Assembly (NCBI RefSeq): GCF_030272615.1
Contig: NC_081412.1
Location: 684,270,583 to 684,334,582, forward strand
From: Cryptomeria japonica
Taxonomy: Eukaryota; Streptophyta; Pinopsida; Cupressales; Cupressaceae
Reading direction: 5' to 3'
DNA: 64,000 nucleotides
How positions within the stretch are numbered: position 1 is the first letter of the stretch; each line of letters begins with the position of its first letter. Below the pieces are notes generated by a model. It worked only from the letters and a program-made list of their open reading frames with translations. It was not told the DNA's origin and searched no databases. Shown here piece after piece: positions 45,622-56,832 of the stretch. Made by a program: the position numbers and the translations under genes.

Positions 45622-46009
45622 GTTTTGATGTTTGTCAAAAAGGGGGAGTAATATGATAGTCTTGGGGGAGCAATACAATATAAGGGGAGTGATACAGTTT
45701 TGATACAGTATTGAGAGAATGATATAGTATTCAAGGATAGTATACAGGGGGAGTATATCGAGCAGAGTAAGTAGAGTATCAAAGAGCAGTATACAGAACA
45801 GTAAGCAACGCACACAAGAACAAATCACCAAGCATGCAAAATCAAAGTTATGTACAGTATATCGACAAGGGGAGTATATCTGATATATTATTTTATTGAC
45901 TATTGTATATACTGTCAGTATAGTCATTTTGCAAAGTATATAGATTTTTGAGTTATAACTTTGAAAGTAGTTTTTGTCAAACATCTCAACTAATGTCAAA
46001 AGGGGAGAT
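45622..46009 (+). other. 3' untranslated region with repeated purine tracts and PPT
   Basis: Six G-rich purine tracts (near 45648, 45664, 45690, 45746, 45870 and the final one at 45998-46008, AAAAGGGGAGA) precede the 3' LTR. Several are followed by AGTATAT. The last is the functional-looking polypurine tract. Confidence 0.75.
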
Positions 46010-47147
46010 TGTTACTACTTATCAGATTACCATTAGTTTTATGTCAAAGTTATACTATATACTCTAGTCAGTTATCTATTATCGAAATATTCAGTCGGTA
46101 TGTATAGTCTAGTCGGTTACAGAAGAAAGCAGTCATAGAACGCAATATACACCGAGCTATCTACCGAGTATCTTTACATGTTTATCGAGCAGAAAGAAGA
46201 CACACCGAGTTGATTTACACCGAGTGAAATGTGTTACCAGATTCATTGAACCTGGACATGCATATGAAAACATGTTACAAGATCAAGGCACATATAACCG
46301 TTATCACATTGGAAATTGCACTTAAAGATTGTGTATGATTTTGAGGTTATCTAACCAATGAAATATTTTATATGATTATTCATTCAAAAAATCATGTTTG
46401 TAAGATCAAAGCAATGGATTGGATCACCGTCATAAGAGAGCTATTTATACGGCATGAGTTAAGAGTTAAAGATGTGTGCATGAGTGTAAGAAGACTGTTA
46501 CAGAGACACAGAGGTCACCGACAAGGTTTTTAGAGAACAGTCGAAGAACAGAGTAAACAAAAGGGTTTACCGAGTTACTATATGGGTTACTGAGGTATGC
46601 TATAAACAAGGTAATCTATTCTGAGCACATAGAATCTGCTATAACATTTCAGATGTAAAGTTGCAGATATTTGTAATGATTTTATTCTAATATTTTGAAG
46701 TTGAAAGAGAAACCTTTAACAGGGTAAAAGACTCTAATAAAGTCTATAAATTGTAAAGCCTCTAACCAGGTGCATCATTTAGATGAAGTGTTGTAAAATC
46801 CTTTAGCAAGGTAGATCTAATAGATCTTGTTACTCCTAACAGGGTAAACTATCAGAAATAGCTAAACATGTAGCTCTAGTCGAGCACTCTTTATTATTGC
46901 AGTAGTGAAGTTGTGGGTGCCATCCCCACCACAGTTTTTCTCTCTAACCAAGAGTTTCTGTGTAACCAAAATATATGTGTTATGGAGTGAATCATGTATG
47001 ATTGTTATCTATTTGTTTTAGTTTTATATGATGTTACTGCACTATTCAGTTTATGCAAAACAGTAAAGATATTGTTGAAGAAATGTTTTGAAGTACTGAT
47101 TCACCCCTCCCCTCTCAGTACATTAGCTTTCCATATTAGGCCTAACA
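46010..47147 (+). repeat. 3' LTR of family N copy 2
   Basis: 1138 bp, starts TGTTACTACTTATC and ends ...AGGCCTAACA beside GAATG. TATTTATAC at 46442-46450. Confidence 0.94.
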
Positions 47148-47152
47148 GAATG
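47148..47152. repeat. Target-site duplication GAATG, right copy
   Basis: Identical to 39184-39188. Confidence 0.92.
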
Positions 47153-49577
47153 TCAAGCATACCACTTTCAGATGAGAGACATGAGTGGGAGCCACTCCCT
47201 AGACTCACTCTAGGACTAAGCTCATGCCATATCTAAATGCAAGACATCTTAAATACATCAAATTGTTTTCAATTGCAAAATATCATTTTCATACATAAGC
47301 AAGACATACTCAATTGGGCACAACACCAAGAGAACGGATCCCAATCGATCCCTTATCAAAATTCACATATATGTTATCATGATTCCATAATAGAATATCA
47401 TCTCAAAATCATCAAATAACACTTTTTAATAATTCCCAAGTTTGGACCAAAAACTAGTCATGAGGCCAATTACCATTGATGGATGAATGAATGAAGGATT
47501 TTAATGATGTCCACAAGACTAAATAGTCTATGGGACCAAGACAAACATCCTTAACTGATGGACCTCAAAAACCTTGAAATTTCAAAGTGCATAAAATAAA
47601 AATACAAGAATAGCCTTTTGATTCTAATCAACTCAACAATACAATACTCTCTTGATTCGTCATTTCAACATCCCAAATAGAATTGAACAACATAACCTCA
47701 TATATACTCGTAATTTCCAAATTTGGTTCATACAAATCATATAACCATACAAATGGAGAGATTTAAATTGGAAGAATACTTTGATTCACTCAACAATTCA
47801 TTTGCAACAAACTAAAATCAATTCAATTGAAAAATAAAGAAGGAATTTGAGTTCCTACCTCAAACTTGACCAAATCTTCAAATTGAAGATGTAATTGAAC
47901 ATAATTGAGATGAGACATGAGTTTCTGTTAACCCTACTTTTTGAGGAGTGAAAATTGTTGGAATTCTTGTGTTAAACAATTTGAGTCGATAACGATATTC
48001 AACAAAAAATGAATATATGCAAAGCACCTATATTCACCAAGTTCAGAAACTGAGTTGATTGTTATCGCCAAGTTGGTAAATAACATAAGTAACCGATATG
48101 TTTTCATGCAAAGTTTTGACAACTTCTTCATCGGTAAGTTGGTGGAGTCCATATATAAAAAAATAACAAACTAATTCACTTTATTTCAATATCCCACGGC
48201 AACTTGTGGATGGAGATTAAACCACCGATAGATAAAGATCCAATTATCATTAATGAATTGTTGATGGCCAGATTATCGCTAAGTTGAAAGCATCAAATTA
48301 CCAATATGTTTCTTCGCATAACGTGGGAAAATTTAAAGTTGTATTGACCCCTCATGATAAATGTAAATAACTTAGCAATCGCCTCCATGCACCGGCAAGT
48401 TAACAAGATACCAATACATGCTAAGTTGTTGTTCTTATTGGCAAAGGATAATTTTAAAGAAAGAAGACCAAGAATCCCACGTGGTGCATAAAAGATGTTA
48501 TTGTATCATGCTTTAAGAAGAATAGCCACGGTTTTGTTTCATTATCGCTGAGTTGGTGGGAATCATCAAATTACTGATACATTCCATTCCTATGCACAAC
48601 ATGGAAAAACTTAAAGTCATGTAACTATTTCATACACTAGTGAGTTGGCCAACCTTAGCAAGATGCCAATACACTTCAACTTCTTAGTTTTCAGCGGTGA
48701 TATGAGAGTGTTTTGAAAGATATCGCCTTCTCCTTAAACTTCCATCTAGCAGATTGAATACACCACGTGGCCATGAAGGAAGGCGGAAGTCGATTTGTAA
48801 CTACCTTCACCATTTGCTTTGCATGTCAATAAAGATGCATGCTATCATGCTCCCTAACTCCACTCCCAGATATTGAAGATGAAATGCTTGACTACCTTGT
48901 ATTCTGCAGATTATCGATAACAATAATTTAAAAAAAATCAGTGAATGAGATGCAAGAAAGGAGGATATGTGCTTTGCGTATCTATGTACATATTATTTGC
49001 AGCTGAAACAACTACATGAGCATTACATGAATCCTCTGACTCAGTAGAAGACATAAAACCCAGAGTTTAAGTTTGCTATTCCTCCTCGTGGATGTGGAGA
49101 AATGAAGGTCTTGCAGAATGTATCGATGATGCACAAGAAGTACGCAGCAATGTATGGAGTCATCAGATGTTCCAGAGTTTCTCAGAAAGGATACTATCTT
49201 ATGGACACCTATGAATAGCAATACACCACCTTCCATAGCGTCCTCACTCCTGCATGTAGATATGAAGGCTTTATAATAGTGCGTTGAGGGATTTGTTCAA
49301 ATATTTCAAAGAAATACAACCATTATTGAGCTAAGTTTTGAGCATGAAAGGCCAATATTCTCTCCACCGGTGCAAAATTCAAGTGTTGAAAGTGGCTATA
49401 GACATTTATGAAAACATACAAATTAAAGTTTTGATTATAGTCATGTCAGCCTGCCTGTATATAAACTAGACAATATATGGGGTTGGGGTAATTTATTGAA
49501 CATATCACTGAAACCTCAAAGTTTCAGTAACATTGAAATAGAGGAATTCAATACAAAGGATCTACAAAAATACCATC
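47153..49577. other. Unassigned region with degenerate long repeats
   Basis: No ORF of note. A degenerate tandem array of roughly 210-280-bp units occupies about 48061-48860. It includes recurring TTATCGC-AAGTTG and CATCAAATTA-x2-GAT anchors and two CACGTGG boxes. The remaining sequence shows nothing I can name. The break between family N's target site and this DNA is clean. Confidence 0.55.
48061..48860. repeat. Degenerate tandem repeat, units of about 210-280 bp
   Basis: TTATCGCCAAGTTGG-like anchors at 48062, 48273 and 48542. CATCAAATTAC at 48291 and 48564. CACGTG at 48478 and 48764. Indels between units are large, so this is an old array. Confidence 0.55.
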
Positions 49578-52500
49578 ATGATGTACAAGGCTCAGGAGTA
49601 TGAGTATGCCCCGATGATCACCACCATGATTCTAGAGGTTCATGATACCAAGATTGGGCATATTAGTTTGCAGGAAATCAAAAAGTTCTTCATGGAAGGT
49701 GACAGATCAAAGTTGTCCTGTAGAGTGGTAGGAAGTGGTTTGATTGAAGCAGCATGTTTTCCCATAGCAATTCAATGTACAGGTTTGATGATAGAATGCT
49801 CAAAAAGATATAATCCAGATGCAAGAGAGATAAGAGCTGCAGATGGATCCTTAATGGCCAAACTTGATGAAATTTCAATAGCTATTATTCTTTGTTTGCC
49901 ATATAAGGAAAAGTTCACTCACATCGATAAGAAAAAAGCTTACAAATACTTTAGTGATAATAGAAGCAAATGCCTCAACAATCTAGCTAAAGAATGGATG
50001 GTTGTGCCACGAGGAGGACAGTCTCAGCTTCCAAAAACACTCCATGGTTCTCTTTTCATCAAAGAGATTTGTTACATGATTTTGTTACTCCATAGAGTGA
50101 CAGGAAGTCCTGACTCCACTGAGTTTGAAATGTGGATGTATCTCTTCATAACAGTCATCTCTGCCAGTAAGCAATTCATTGACTAGGGCCATCTCATCAG
50201 CAACTTTATAGATGACCAGTTAGTGCACTTCAAAACAAGTCAACGCTTCCATATGACCTCTTACTTGATATATGCTATTGCTAATTTGAGGTCATGGCCA
50301 AGGTTAAGTATTAATGGTGTCCTGAATCAAGAAACTCAAGTTTACCATTATTACAAGCAATGGAAACTTGAGGAAAGCTTTGTGTATTTCAGGTGGGTGA
50401 ATGATGCTTTCACAATGTGGGCAGTAAGGTTATTACAAGGAGACATTGCCATCAGAATATCAAAGGAAGCCGCTAAATTGATAAAGAAATATGGAAGTTT
50501 CTTCATCCAGTTTCTGAGATTTACCTATATTCGAGTAGGAGGATTTGAAGGTTATCCACTCAAGTTACCCAGATATGTTGATGATAAGCTCATTTTAGTT
50601 GAGCTTTGTCGGCAATTGGTTTCAGTTCAAAAGAAATGTAGAGATAGAAAAAATAAAGGGGTAGCCTTTCCCATTTGTCTCGGGCACTATAGATGTGATT
50701 CAAGTTCAAGAGCAGATGAGACAGAAAAAGCTTTATCTAAGATCAACTTGTATCCATACCAGATGAGGTTCCCTTTTGATAGCAAGGGTTATGTCAAGAA
50801 CAGCTTAAAGTTAGGCCCTAGCTATTTTCATTTTCCTAACCTCAAAGACTTTTGGGAAGATTGTGAAGATGAGTTCGAGGTTAGAAAAAGAGATTGGACA
50901 AGGTTAACTTTGAAGCAAATGAAAGATTTCAAGATGGATTGGACCATAGAAGGCATTGAAGATGATGGATCTGATTTGATTGATCCTATCTATTTTGAGC
51001 AAGTCCAGTCCCAGCCACTTCCCAATTTGAATTGGGCAGATCCGGAAATGAGAGATGTCAGAGAAAGAACAAGTTTTGTAATCAAGAATTTTGAAGCCTG
51101 GATTAAGAAGAAGATTACTCAAATGACTGCTACCAGACCAACAAAGGAAACTCCAAGAAGGAAAGGAAGTTAGCTTGAGAGCTCTATGTCACTGCATTCT
51201 TCCCATACTCCAGCTAGGGATACTCCTTCTTACCAGAATACTCAAGGAAGTGATGGAGATGAAGACCCTCCAAGGAGGAACAATCTTCAAAACACATGTG
51301 GTGATGAACCCCGACAAAAGAGGAAGAAATCCAGAGCAAAAGACATAGAAGAAAATTCTATTGCAAGTCAAGTAAAGGATCAAGTTCCAATGGAAATTCT
51401 GGATGACACAAGATTTGATGATGGAATGCATTCCATATCTCCCTCAGTCCCTATTGAATCCCTATGACAAGAAGCACAACAAAATACTTTAGTCATGGAT
51501 TCATCATTTCCAAGCAATCCAAGTGATCAATTTGAATAAATCAGAGAGGTGACTACAACATTGGTAGCAAGATAGGAAAACATCCAAGAGTCCATAGAAA
51601 ATTCTTCATTCCCATGGTTAGAACAAAGTCTATTGAAGAAGTGGAAGGTAGAAAAGCTAGTGGTACCTGAATTTAGTAGCATATCTGATCTCTTTGAAAG
51701 AGCTGAAAAACTAAAGAAAATCAAAGTATCCTCAAGAATAAAGACTGATCCAAATTCAAGGAATATGTGCTTATAGATTGCTCAACCCATATCTGAGAAG
51801 GATACAAATGAGGCCACCTCTGTGGACTTTGTTGTGACAAAGATTGATATGGGACCTTCTTCTCATGAGTCTGATATTTAGAATTTTAATGTGATGGCAG
51901 CCAGAATGGTGGAGAGAAGTGAAAAGGATAAGCAATCCAAGGATCAATTGAAACAACAATTGCACACTTTGTCTTCTTACTTGAGATCCGTAGTTGATAC
52001 CTCCACTATGCCACTAAGTGTAGATCGCCAGCCAATTATATTTACACCAGAAGGAGTAATTGAAAGGAATGTTATGGATGATCTTCAAAAATACCAAGCC
52101 TATGGAAAGGTAATTGAAGGTTGGGTAGAAAAGGTCAAAACTCTTGCATGGGATTTCCTAGTCCAAGCAAAATCTATCCATGATGAGGCCTTAATAAAGA
52201 AAAATACTATTGAGAAAGACTTGAAGAATGTCAAGAAAGAGGAAAAAGCTCAGAAGGAAATTGTGAATGATTTCAAACAAATTATAGAAATTGGAATGGA
52301 CACCCTTGCAACTGAGAAAATCCTGCCTAGTAATGAAAAAGATTATCTAGAAATATGGATAGAAAGCATTAACTGGAAACTAGTGATCATAGATCAAGTT
52401 TCATCAGAGTTAGAAAGGCTCATGCTTTCATGTGATCAAGTGTGTACCAAAATCCAAGGACAACTCACTGGTCTTCTCCCAGATGTGACATTGATGGAAG

Positions 52501-52841
52501 ATTTGTAGGTGTTACAGAATAGCTTCCAGAACATGGTAGATCAGCAGCTTTTTAATAGGACAAACTTCAATGAAAATACCATGGAAAGATTGATTGATAT
52601 TTACTCTTCCTTGAGAATCTCTATGTCTCAAATACTCAGCATGGTGACAGAACTAAGTGGCATTCATAGAAACTTGAAGACATGGAAAATGAGGATAGCC
52701 AACATCCTAATTCCCAAAGGAAAATCTGTCACTTCAGCCATCCAACTTTTCAGAATCTTCAGAGACAAAGGACCTGGACAACATAATGTGCCTACAGAAG
52801 CAACAACCTCATCGGCAACGCAAGGAGTTAGCTTAGAATAA
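49578..52841 (+). pseudogene. Long broken ORF of unknown function next to an LTR
   Basis: A single frame (ATG 49578) runs 3.26 kb to the TAA at 52839-52841, interrupted by stops at 50184, 51171, 51465, 51537, 51573, 51774, 51879 and 52506. Six are TAG, one TGA and one TAA. About 530 residues form an alpha-helical globular region (for example AIILCLPYKEKFTHIDKKKA, SFVYFRWVNDAFTMWAVRLL). Then come a basic K/R-rich segment (51280-51350), a Ser/Pro-rich part and a long coiled coil (51890-52500). I recognise no domain. The plan, helical core, then disordered, then coiled coil, resembles family N ORF B and plant TE accessory proteins. It lies directly before an LTR in the same direction. Confidence 0.65.
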
Positions 52842-52873
52842 GTGCAAAGTTGCATTTTGTATGGTCTTCAACT

Positions 52874-53637
52874 TTGTTGTGTTACTCGCATCATGTTTTT
52901 CTCTTTCTTTGTAAATAACTCTCATGGTCGAGTTTCCTTTTCTCTCATCTCTATTTCTGTATTGTAATAAAGGATAATCTTGGCTCTTTTCATATGAGGT
53001 AGTTATCCTAAGTTCTCATTTTGGGTAGTTATTCTAAGTAGTTATTTCTCCCAAAGTTGAGGAAGTTATTTCAAGTAGTTGAGGAAGTTATAAAGTAGTT
53101 ATAAAGGTGGTTAAGGTAGTTACCTCAGGTGGTTACCACTTCACCTATATATACCTCATTATTGTTCAATGTGAAGGGGGATTCCACTTTTTCACAAGCT
53201 TTGTATGAGAGACTTGGATAGTATTATTCAAGAAATTAAGCAATAGAGATCAATTTGGATGTGTGTTCAACTTATTCTCATGGGTTATTATCAATGTTCT
53301 TATGTTTAATTGATGATTACCTAATGCTTTCTCTTTAACATTGAATGTGGAGAAGATTATTTCAAGTTGTGGTATCTCAAACTTGATTATATGGAATTTA
53401 TTTTAATCTAGATTCATACCTTGTATGGCGTTCAATCTTTCTTTATTGTTCGTTCTTAAAATTTTTTGAAAAATCCAAATACCCTCATTATACGAGGGAG
53501 CTGCCCCTCTCAAATGCAGAGAAGAATTACCATTTCTTTGTGATTCTTCAACTATTGTGAATGTTTTGTTGCTAATTACAGGGCAAAACAAAGTTTTTCA
53601 AGAAAGTTTCTTAAAGCAACAAATCCGTTTACCAACA
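52874..53637 (+). repeat. Probable 5' LTR of the third gypsy element
   Basis: It ends ...TTTACCAACA six bases before the primer site. A TATA box (TATATATA) lies at 53146-53153 and GTAGTTA words repeat just upstream (53010-53130). The left edge is a guess from TGTTGTG at 52874, since no second copy exists in the window. It may also serve as the 3' end of the element carrying the 49578-52841 ORF. Confidence 0.5.
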
Positions 53638-53643
53638 GATTTT

Positions 53644-53661
53644 TGGTGACTCTGCTGGGGA
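53644..53661 (+). other. Primer binding site of the third gypsy element
   Basis: TGGTGACTCTGCTGGGGA matches the well-known GGYGACTCTGCTGGGGA-type primer site of plant gypsy elements. Confidence 0.85.
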
Positions 53662-53725
53662 TTCAAAATTGAAACAAGAAGATAGTCGCTTTGATATTAT
53701 TTTTACTTGCCTATCATGAAACAAG

Positions 53726-53962
53726 ATGGTTCTTCCAAATGAGAACCTCTTCCCTGTGCTACAACCGAATCTTGATTGGATTCATGCAGAGCAAGAAGAT
53801 ATACTTTCACAATTGGATACTTTAGCTTGGAGGAATAGAAGAAGTAGGGCTGAATATCAAAGAGTAAGTGCTATATTGGCAGAAGAAGAAAGACAAGCTC
53901 AGAATCCAGTGGTGGTCCGTGAAAGAATAGTGGAAAGATTTCCTCATGTGTTCTTGATTTAG
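53726..53962 (+). CDS. Small ORF at the start of the third gypsy element
   Basis: 78 codons from ATG 53726, 64 nt after the primer site. It is helical, with a Glu/Arg-rich second half (RSRAEYQRVSAILAEEERQAQ). It is in another frame than gag. It is either the original gag N-terminus separated by a frameshift, or a short leader ORF. The stretch 53963-54381 reads as gag-like N-terminal sequence with several stops (for example GIIDPNFAELYKVGF at about 54215), which favours a broken gag N-terminus. Confidence 0.5.
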   Translation: MVLPNENLFPVLQPNLDWIHAEQEDILSQLDTLAWRNRRSRAEYQRVSAILAEEERQAQNPVVVRERIVERFPHVFLI

Positions 53963-54381
53963 AAACCAAATCAAAGACAACCTAGAATATGACAAATTGA
54001 TCCAGAATACTAACAATTGCATCAAGTGTTGGTGGAAGAAGTTGAATTATTACTTTCTTAGGAGAGTACATCCTAGACAAGAACTTATTGTCATTAAGAG
54101 AATTTTTGTGCTTTCTAGGTGAAAAAGACAAAATATTTGATGTATGCAAGACCAGTACAAGCAAGGTAATTAGCAAGCACGCTGGCAAGCAAAAGGTATA
54201 CTAGAGGTGATAGAAGCAAGGGTATCATTGACCCTAATTTTGCTGAACTATACAAGGTTGGTTTTTCCACACCTTCTACCACTTTTAAAAAGAAAGTTAA
54301 GTCTACCAGTAGACCTTCTTCGCCAAAGAAAGCAAGTGCTCATTCTTCATTTTTCCAAGCCTTAACTTTACACAACCAATC

Positions 54382-55290
54382 ATGGCTCATCCACAACCAG
54401 TTCCATGGGGTGCTGCCATAGGCCCTCTAGCTTTAGGAAATCAATTGCATGATTTGCCAATAGGTTCAAGGAAGCATCTTCCAAACTTCTCAGGAGATGG
54501 AAAAGTCACTGCAGAAGATCATATTAGTGCTTTCTTTACTGCATGTGCAATCCTTGGAGTTCAGTATGAGGATGTTTCTGTACGAATTTTTGTTGAAACT
54601 CTAATTGATGCCATAGCTGAATGGTTTAATCAGCTACCATCCGGTTCCATTACTAATTGGGAAACTCTGTTACAAAAATTTGAAGAAAGATTTAAAACTG
54701 TAGATGATGGTCATTTACTTCTTGCTCAATTAACCCAAATGAAGAAAGAAGTGCATGAACCTATGAGAGAATTTGTGGCTCGTTTCAACAAAATAGTCAA
54801 TAAATTAGTAGCTAATAAGAGGCCTACGGAGGAAAATCAAAAATGTTTCTTCATTAATGCACAACCTCCTGACATTAGTTTCCAAATAAGAAGAGGACGA
54901 GTAGCTGATCTCACTGTAGCACAAAGGTTAGCCATTGAAGTTGAAGATGACCTACTGAGTGCTGGAAAGTGGAATAAAGAATTACAGAAAGGAAAAATTC
55001 AACAAACCAATCCTGCACCTACCGATCGAATGATTCAAAAGCTAGCTAATGATTTACTTCAGTTGAAGAAGCAATTACCACAGAATCCACCACCTATGTA
55101 TCAAGATATTCCTAGAAGGAATTATATTCCATATCAACAAAACCGGCAACCAAAGCTACCAACTCCAACACCAAGGTTGGCGATTGAGCATCCATCTACG
55201 AGTAATCATCAAACTACTGCAATGTGTGATTTCCATCTCACAACAAACCATGATGGAGCCTCATGCCCCGAGATGACTAGGTTTATGTAG
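54382..55290 (+). pseudogene. gag: Gag of the third gypsy element
   Basis: 302 codons (start MAHPQPVPWG, ATG 54382). The retrotransposon gag (capsid) pattern covers residues ~30-190, with LPNFSGDGKVTAEDHISAF, AEWFNQLPSGSI and FEERFKTVD. A Pro/Gln-rich linker follows, then the knuckle variant C-x2-H-x4-H-x4-C (CDFHLTTNHDGASC) near residue 282, the same variant as in the inner element. The TAG at 55288 and the TAG at about 55345 lie in the pol frame and fit CAG-to-TAG, so gag and pol were one ORF. Confidence 0.88.
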
Positions 55291-56320
55291 ATGAACCAGA
55301 CCAGTGAAAAGATTGAAGAATATGTTGAAGATGAAACTAATCAATAGTTTGGTCCACCTACAGTTAACTTTTTAGAATATGAGTCTGGCGAGGAAAATGA
55401 GAAAGATAGTGACATAAATAATCATTCATGTAATGTGTTTACAAAGAATTGGCGCCAGAAGCTCAGGGAGAAAGCTAAGTTAGCTACAAAAGACAAAGAG
55501 GTGGATGAGGTTCCTAAGCAAATTCTTTCCAGGAAACAAAGTAAAGAAGAAGGATCATCAAGAAAAGCTGAAAAAGAATTTGAACATGGTGATTCCTCTT
55601 TTGAAGATTCTTTTGATTTCATTGAATATTGTAAAAAGACTAAGGTGCAAATTTCTCAATTTGAGTATCTTAAGAAGAATCCGCAACAATTGGATAAATT
55701 GGTGCATTGTATCAAAAAGGATTTCAAGCAACCTCACTCAGATGTACATCAAGAATCGGGAGAGAATTTTGATGATGATGAGAAAGATGAGTCTATTACA
55801 AGGGAATCATCTCTTGTTGCCACTTCCTTTTCTAATAAACCAGACCCTTTCTATATTTCCTTGTACATTGCTGGTTGTAAGTTGAGTAATTGTATTATAG
55901 ATTTCAGTGCTTCTGATAATGTAATGCCTTCCAAAGTTGCTCATGCACTAGGCCTATCTTTAAATAAACCTATTGGTAAAGTGTTCTCAATGGAATCAAA
56001 GCAAGTACCTTTGGTCGGACAAATTAAGGATACTCAAGTCGTTTTAGCTGCTCATTGTCAAAAGAAGTTGAAACTTAACATCTTGGTTGTCGATATTCCA
56101 GCCAGCTATGGTATGCTCTTAAGTCGTAGTTTCTATAAAGATTTGGGTGGAGAAATTCAATTAGATTGGTCACATGCCTTGATACCTCTTGGCAACAAGA
56201 AAGTTAGATTAGACCCAGAACCCAAAGCCAAATACATAGTTCTCAAATCTGATGATCCAAGAGCTGAAATACTATATGTTGAGACTGGCCCAGGTACATA
56301 TATGATCTCATCAAAGAAGG
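55291..56320 (+). pseudogene. Protease region of the third gypsy element
   Basis: Same frame as gag. After an acidic, Lys-rich linker comes the aspartic protease core, here CIIDFSASDNVMPSKVA. The usual Asp-Ser-Gly is changed to Asp-Phe-Ser, so the active site is altered. The second-half motif reads YGMLLSRSFYKDLGGEI. Downstream an acidic stretch leads into the RNase H domain. Confidence 0.82.
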
Positions 56321-56339
56321 AGAATGTTCCTGAAATTTT

Positions 56340-56832
56340 GGCTCCTGACATATCCTTAGAACTTTGGGTAATACAATTTGACGGAAGTTCTTCATCTTCC
56401 GGTTCAGGTGTTGGTGTGGTGTTGATATCTCCTCAAGGAGAAAAGTTTCCTAAAGCCTACAAGCTCACATTTGATTCTACCAATAATACGACAGAATATG
56501 AAGCTCTTCTTCTAGGTTTGGAATTTGCCAAAGAAAAAGGAATCAAGAAGTTACAAGTTATGGGAGATGCTGAACTAGTTGTCAACCAGGTGAGAAGTCA
56601 ATATCAGACTAAGAATAAAAGGCTCAAGTCTTATCAAAACAAAGTATGGGATGAGATTGAAAGTTTTGATGCTTTCTCCATACAAGCCATCCCAAGAGAA
56701 CAAAATACAAAAGCAGATTCTCTTGCCGTTTCAGCCTCTTTATTACTGCCCCATCCTGAGTTTGAAAAAGATGTGTATATAGTGGAAATGATCTACCAAC
56801 CCAGTGTGCCAGATAATAATCAAAATTGGTAA
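56340..56832 (+). pseudogene. RNase H placed between protease and RT (third gypsy element)
   Basis: Contains WVIQFDGSSSSSGSGVGVVL (Asp), TTEYEALLLGLEFA (Glu), VMGDAELVVNQV (Asp) and REQNTKADSLAVSASLL (last Asp). All four catalytic acids are kept. It is the archaeal-type RNase H seen after RT in the other two gypsy elements, but here it lies upstream of RT in the same frame. A TAA at 56830 (CAA-to-TAA in a Trp-Gln-like context) ends the open stretch. Confidence 0.85.

Larger units (their letters stand above)
39189..47147 (+). mobile_element. Family N LTR retrotransposon, copy 2, complete (7.96 kb)
   Basis: Two TGTTA...TAACA LTRs, a tRNA-iMet primer site, a polypurine tract and a perfect 5-bp target duplication GAATG (39184-39188 and 47148-47152) define the element to the base. 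The internal 5.7 kb carry only ORF A and ORF B, with no pol domain in any frame. The first ~205 bp of the two LTRs differ at about 20 positions by eye, mostly transitions, so it is older than the inner gypsy element. Confidence 0.95.
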
